From UBA1422 sp041859095 (GTDB lineage: Bacteria; Bacillota; Clostridia; Peptostreptococcales; Anaerovoracaceae), in the NCBI GenBank assembly GCA_041859095.1, contig JBHEKY010000011.1, positions 31,981 to 95,980 on the forward strand: 64,000 nt of DNA. Direction: 5' to 3'. How positions within the stretch are numbered: position 1 is the stretch's first letter; every line of letters starts with the position of its first letter. The notes beneath the pieces are model-generated. The model worked only from the letters and a program-made list of their open reading frames with translations. It did no database searches and was not told where the DNA came from. Both the position numbers and the translations under genes were made by a program. Shown in pieces: positions 60,872-64,000 of this stretch.

Positions 60872-63493
60872 TTACAATAATTTCTCGGCAATCAACAGTG
60901 CTTCTTTGATTTTTGATGGGTCTTTTGCACCAGCTTGAGCCATATCGGCTTTGCCGCCACCACCGCCACCTGCTACTGCTGCTATCTCTTTGATCATTTT
61001 ACCTGCGTGATAACCCTTTGATACAACATCATCTGTCAATGATACGAGAAAAGTTACTTTTCCATCAGATTCAGCAGCAAATACAAGCGCTACATTTTGT
61101 TCGGTTGCTTTTATTTGATCTGATAGTTCCCGCAAATCGTTAATATCCATATTTTGGAAATCTTTTGCAATCAATCGAATTCCATGAATAACCTTCGCTT
61201 CTTGTAGTAACGATGCAGACAGTGTGCCCATGCCCTGTCTTTTGATTTCCTCAAGCTCTTTTTTCGTTTCTCTTAATTCTTGAGACATAGAGACTAGTCG
61301 GTCTAATATCATATCGTTGTTTGTTTTTAACAACTCAGCAGTTCGATTTACAATATTTTCCTTATTTGATAATAATTTCAATATTCCTTCTCCGGTAACT
61401 GCTTCAATTCGTCTGACGCCAGCAGCAATCCCGGATTCACTAGTGATTCGAAGTCCCCCAATCTGACCTGAGTTGGACACATGAACACCTCCACAAAGTT
61501 CTTTGCTAAAGTGTCCCACTGATACTACACGAACCAAATCTCCGTACTTATCCTCAAACAAGCCGATTGCACCTTCATTGGTTGCTTCTGCCACTGTCAT
61601 TTCTGCTGTTTGTACCGGAAGGAATAGTAAAATCTGTTGGTTGATCATCTGTTCGACTAATGCAAGTTGTTCTTTCGTCATCGCTTCAAAATGGCTGAAA
61701 TCAAATCTGAGTGTTTCTGCATTTACTGCTGAACCTGCTTGCTGAACGTGATCCCCAAGAACCAAACGCAATGCTTTATGGAGAATGTGGGTACCTGTAT
61801 GATTTCTAGCAGTGGCGTTTCGATTTGGGATGTCTACCAAGCATTCAACACAATCCGAAACGCTCAGATGTCCAGAATGTATCATGACTCGATGAACAAA
61901 CACACCTTGCTGTTTCGTTACTTCTAGTACTTCTGCTTTTAAATCTGAATTCTTGATAATACCCTTATCTGCCGCTTGACCGCCGCCAGCTGCATAGAAT
62001 GGAGTAGAATCTAAGATGATATCACAAGACATCCCCTCACCTGCGGTTTTAATGGAGCCCTCTTCTGTATAGATTCCCAATACCGTACCTTTGGTCTCTG
62101 TTTCATCGTATCCTGTGAAAAGAGTATTTCCCTGAAAATCGTTGGCCTCCGGGTTTTTCTTCCAGGCATGATCGCTGGTCGCTGCATCATTTTTGCCGGT
62201 TTTCTTCTGGTGGGCCATCAATCGTTTGAACTCTTCAAGATCGATGGTAAATCCCCGTTCATGACAGATTTCTTCAGTTATTTCGTAGGGTAGTCCATAG
62301 GTATCATGCAATTTGAAAGCAATTTCTCCGGATAGTATGCCGTTTTGCTTGTTTTCGCTGATTGATTCAAAAGCTTTTTCTAATAAATGCAGTCCTTGAT
62401 TCAGTGTTTCGCTGAATTTTTCTTCTTCTTTTTGTACAATCTTAGATATGAAGTCACGCTGTTCTTCTAACTCAGGGTATGCTTCCCCAGTAACATCAAT
62501 TACCTTGCTGACTATCTCGGTTAAGAATAACCCTTCGATGCCGATTTTCTTACCATGCCTAGCTGCTCTACGAATCAATCTACGTAGAACATACCCTCGT
62601 CCCTCGTTGCTGGGCATGATTTTATCACCAATCATGAATGTTGCGGAACGCATATGGTCTGTAATAATTCTGATTGAAACATCTGTCTCAACTTGTCCAT
62701 TTTGATATTCCACGCCGGATATTTGCGAAACCGAGTCTAATACATATTTGATGGTGTCAACTGCAAAGATAGAATCAACGTCTTGCATAATACAAGCCAA
62801 ACGTTCCAAGCCCAAGCCGGTATCGATGTTTTTATGGGCCAAATCTGAATAGTTGCCATTTCCGTCATTCGAATACTGAGTAAAAACGTGGTTCCAGAAT
62901 TCAATGTACCGATCGCATTCGCATCCAGGTTTACAATCCGGGTTATCACAACCATATTCTCTACCACGATCGAAATATATTTCGGAACAGGGTCCACAAG
63001 GCCCAACACCGATTTCCCAGAAATTATCTTCTTTTCCCAATCTGACAATCCTGTCTTCAGGGATTCCTATCACGTCTTTCCAGATGTCGTAGGCCTCATC
63101 ATCCTGTTCATAAACCGATGCCCACAACCGTTCAACCGGCAAATTCAGTCTTTGTGTGATGAATTCCCATCCCCATGTGATAGACTCGACTTTGAAATAA
63201 TCACCAAAAGAAAAACTGCCAAGCATTTCAAAAAATGTGCCGTGTCGTGAAGTAAATCCAACATTTTCAATGTCTGCTGTTCGGATACACTTTTGGCATG
63301 TGGTCATTCTAGGTGCCGGCGGTGTAAGGGTTCCGGCAAAATATGGTTTTAGGGGTGCCATACCCGAATTGATAATCAATAAGCTTTTATCGTTTTGAGG
63401 GATCAGCGAAAAACTTTTCCGACGTAAGTGACCCTTCTCTTCATAAAAGGACAAAAACAGTTCTCTCAGTTGATTTAGTCCCATTTTTTCCAT
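60872..63493 (-). CDS. alaS: Alanine--tRNA ligase
   Basis: 873 residues, standard length. N-terminal aminoacylation domain (GLNQLRELFLSFYEEKGH, NSGMAPLKPYF, CQKCIRTADIENVG, RHGTFFEMLGSFSFGDYF), editing domain with zinc-binding HTGTHILHKAL and CGGVHVSNSGQIG, and the C-Ala domain with a Gly-rich stretch (GGGGGGKADMAQAG). I chose the ATG at 63493 (GGAGGAG 9 nt upstream); the short extension before it is not family-like. No T-box leader fits the roughly 100-bp upstream gap. Confidence 0.98.
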   Translation of the reverse strand: MEKMGLNQLRELFLSFYEEKGHLRRKSFSLIPQNDKSLLIINSGMAPLKPYFAGTLTPPAPRMTTCQKCIRTADIENVGFTSRHGTFFEMLGSFSFGDYFKVESITWGWEFITQRLNLPVERLWASVYEQDDEAYDIWKDVIGIPEDRIVRLGKEDNFWEIGVGPCGPCSEIYFDRGREYGCDNPDCKPGCECDRYIEFWNHVFTQYSNDGNGNYSDLAHKNIDTGLGLERLACIMQDVDSIFAVDTIKYVLDSVSQISGVEYQNGQVETDVSIRIITDHMRSATFMIGDKIMPSNEGRGYVLRRLIRRAARHGKKIGIEGLFLTEIVSKVIDVTGEAYPELEEQRDFISKIVQKEEEKFSETLNQGLHLLEKAFESISENKQNGILSGEIAFKLHDTYGLPYEITEEICHERGFTIDLEEFKRLMAHQKKTGKNDAATSDHAWKKNPEANDFQGNTLFTGYDETETKGTVLGIYTEEGSIKTAGEGMSCDIILDSTPFYAAGGGQAADKGIIKNSDLKAEVLEVTKQQGVFVHRVMIHSGHLSVSDCVECLVDIPNRNATARNHTGTHILHKALRLVLGDHVQQAGSAVNAETLRFDFSHFEAMTKEQLALVEQMINQQILLFLPVQTAEMTVAEATNEGAIGLFEDKYGDLVRVVSVGHFSKELCGGVHVSNSGQIGGLRITSESGIAAGVRRIEAVTGEGILKLLSNKENIVNRTAELLKTNNDMILDRLVSMSQELRETKKELEEIKRQGMGTLSASLLQEAKVIHGIRLIAKDFQNMDINDLRELSDQIKATEQNVALVFAAESDGKVTFLVSLTDDVVSKGYHAGKMIKEIAAVAGGGGGGKADMAQAGAKDPSKIKEALLIAEKLL

Positions 63494-63529
63494 GTGTATA
63501 TACTCCTCCTGTGAAAACAACTTCGTTTT

Positions 63530-63558
63530 AGAATACCATAATTTAGGCTAGTTGTCTA
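63530..63558 (-). promoter_or_regulatory. Promoter of alaS
   Basis: On the minus strand TAGACA (63553-63558), a 17-nt spacer and TATTCT (63530-63535) with TGG directly before it (extended -10). Its -35 directly abuts the -35 of the divergent aldo/keto reductase promoter. Confidence 0.6.
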
Positions 63559-63587
63559 TTGACAGTCCTTCAAAATCAACCTAAAAT
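63559..63587 (+). promoter_or_regulatory. Promoter of the aldo/keto reductase gene
   Basis: TTGACA (63559-63564), a 17-nt spacer and TAAAAT (63582-63587). The -10 ends exactly 6 nt before the ATG, implying a leaderless transcript. Confidence 0.7.
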
Positions 63588-63593
63588 CATAGT

Positions 63594-64000
63594 ATGAATA
63601 AGATTGAATTAGGCAAAACGGGGCTAATGGTCTCCCCCATCGGTTTTGGTGTTTTAACCATCGGCGATAATCAGTTAAATCTCCCCTTGTCGGAGGGCGC
63701 TGATATCGTTCGCTATGGTTTGGAGCGGGGAATCAATTTTTTGGACACCGCACAATGTTACAGAACCTACCCATACATCCGAGAAGCATTAAAAGGATCC
63801 AATTATGATCCAATCATTTCGTCCAAGTCTCTTGATTTATCAGCAAAAGACATGATTTTCGCCATAGAAGAAGCACGGAAAGCATTGAATCGAGATGTCA
63901 TCGATATATTCCTTCTTCACGAAGTACGAAACGATCCGGATTTTTCTAACCGTGCCGGTGCTTGGGAACAATTACAAGAAGCAAAATTAAAAGGTTTGAT
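63594..64000 (+). CDS. Aldo/keto reductase-family protein (3' end cut by window)
   Basis: The frame is open from ATG 63594 to the window end (135 complete codons). It shows the family N terminus ELGKTGLMVSPIGFGVLTIG, the catalytic-Asp region INFLDTAQCYRTYPYIREAL and DIFLLHE. In the usual AKR pattern the Asp and Tyr of DTAQCY are the catalytic pair; the Lys of the tetrad is probably that in SSKS. Substrate unknown. There is no ribosome site before the ATG, and the -10 box is 6 nt upstream. Confidence 0.88.
   Translation, partial: MNKIELGKTGLMVSPIGFGVLTIGDNQLNLPLSEGADIVRYGLERGINFLDTAQCYRTYPYIREALKGSNYDPIISSKSLDLSAKDMIFAIEEARKALNRDVIDIFLLHEVRNDPDFSNRAGAWEQLQEAKLKGL

Noticed and set aside
63494..63593. 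T-box leader for alaS
   Set aside because: The gap is about 100 bp, the promoter leaves a leader of roughly 30 nt, and no T-box sequence or terminator/antiterminator pair is present.
1..64000. CRISPR array, insertion sequence, prophage or biosynthetic gene cluster
   Set aside because: I found no repeat-spacer pattern, transposase, structural phage gene, NRPS/PKS gene or toxin-antitoxin pair; base composition and ribosome sites look uniform throughout.

Overview
The window is about 64 kb of low-GC Gram-positive chromosome, most likely from an anaerobic member of the Clostridia (Eubacteriales). The reasons are strong AGGAGG-type ribosome sites, a CIRCE-controlled hrcA-grpE-dnaK-dnaJ operon, a transketolase split into two genes, a Firmicutes-type alaS/IreB/ruvX cluster, an Asp23-nusB-xseAB-ispA-dxs-tlyA cluster and a SpoIIM-family protein. 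There is no rRNA operon, prophage, insertion sequence or CRISPR array. It is compact housekeeping DNA with 60 protein genes (two cut by the window edges) and one tRNA-Ser(CGA).

Layout. (1) 1-11880: end of a FAD-dependent dehydrogenase, convergent gpmI, divergent addA helicase-nuclease, gdhA, then mgtE-nnrD-split transketolase. (2) 12071-17981: ftsE-ftsX-PcsB-like hydrolase-recJ-S41 protease (cell-wall remodelling at division, plus repair), then a YerC/TrpR-like regulator with a clear terminator. (3) 18063-25431: Sfp-type phosphopantetheinyl transferase, EamA transporter, recX, tcdA, an unknown coiled-coil protein, rmuC, a phosphoesterase, deoB and a secreted NlpC/P60 hydrolase. (4) 25496-31231: pdp, an M29 aminopeptidase, a diacylglycerol-kinase-like lipid kinase, tRNA-Ser(CGA), and a leftward deoD / DtxR-family regulator / YdcZ-family transporter group. 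deoB, pdp and deoD together give nucleoside salvage and catabolism. (5) 31309-42976: acyl-CoA ligase, rpsT, lepA-hemW, glpK, and the heat-shock operon behind a perfect CIRCE. (6) 43083-58913: fifteen co-directional, mostly overlapping genes (Asp23, nusB, TsaD-like, xseA, xseB, ispA, dxs, tlyA, mutS, mutL, miaA, a tyrosine recombinase, SpoIIM-like, YnbB-like PLP enzyme, TVP38). (7) 59015-64000: a YneA-like LysM membrane protein behind a LexA box, then leftward alaS, IreB, ruvX and a lipoprotein, and the start of an aldo/keto reductase.

No wholly new multi-gene system is evident. The most interesting signals are regulatory: (a) three genes (addA, a lipid kinase, an aldo/keto reductase) have a good -10 box 6-7 nt before the ATG and no Shine-Dalgarno, suggesting leaderless mRNAs; (b) the NlpC/P60 promoter carries two perfect inverted repeats; (c) the gpmI/addA divergent promoters are mirror images; (d) an SOS box lies at a YneA-like gene with no lexA beside it; (e) the YdcZ-type transporter may use an ATT start codon; (f) the usual argR/recN segment is missing where tlyA joins mutS directly.
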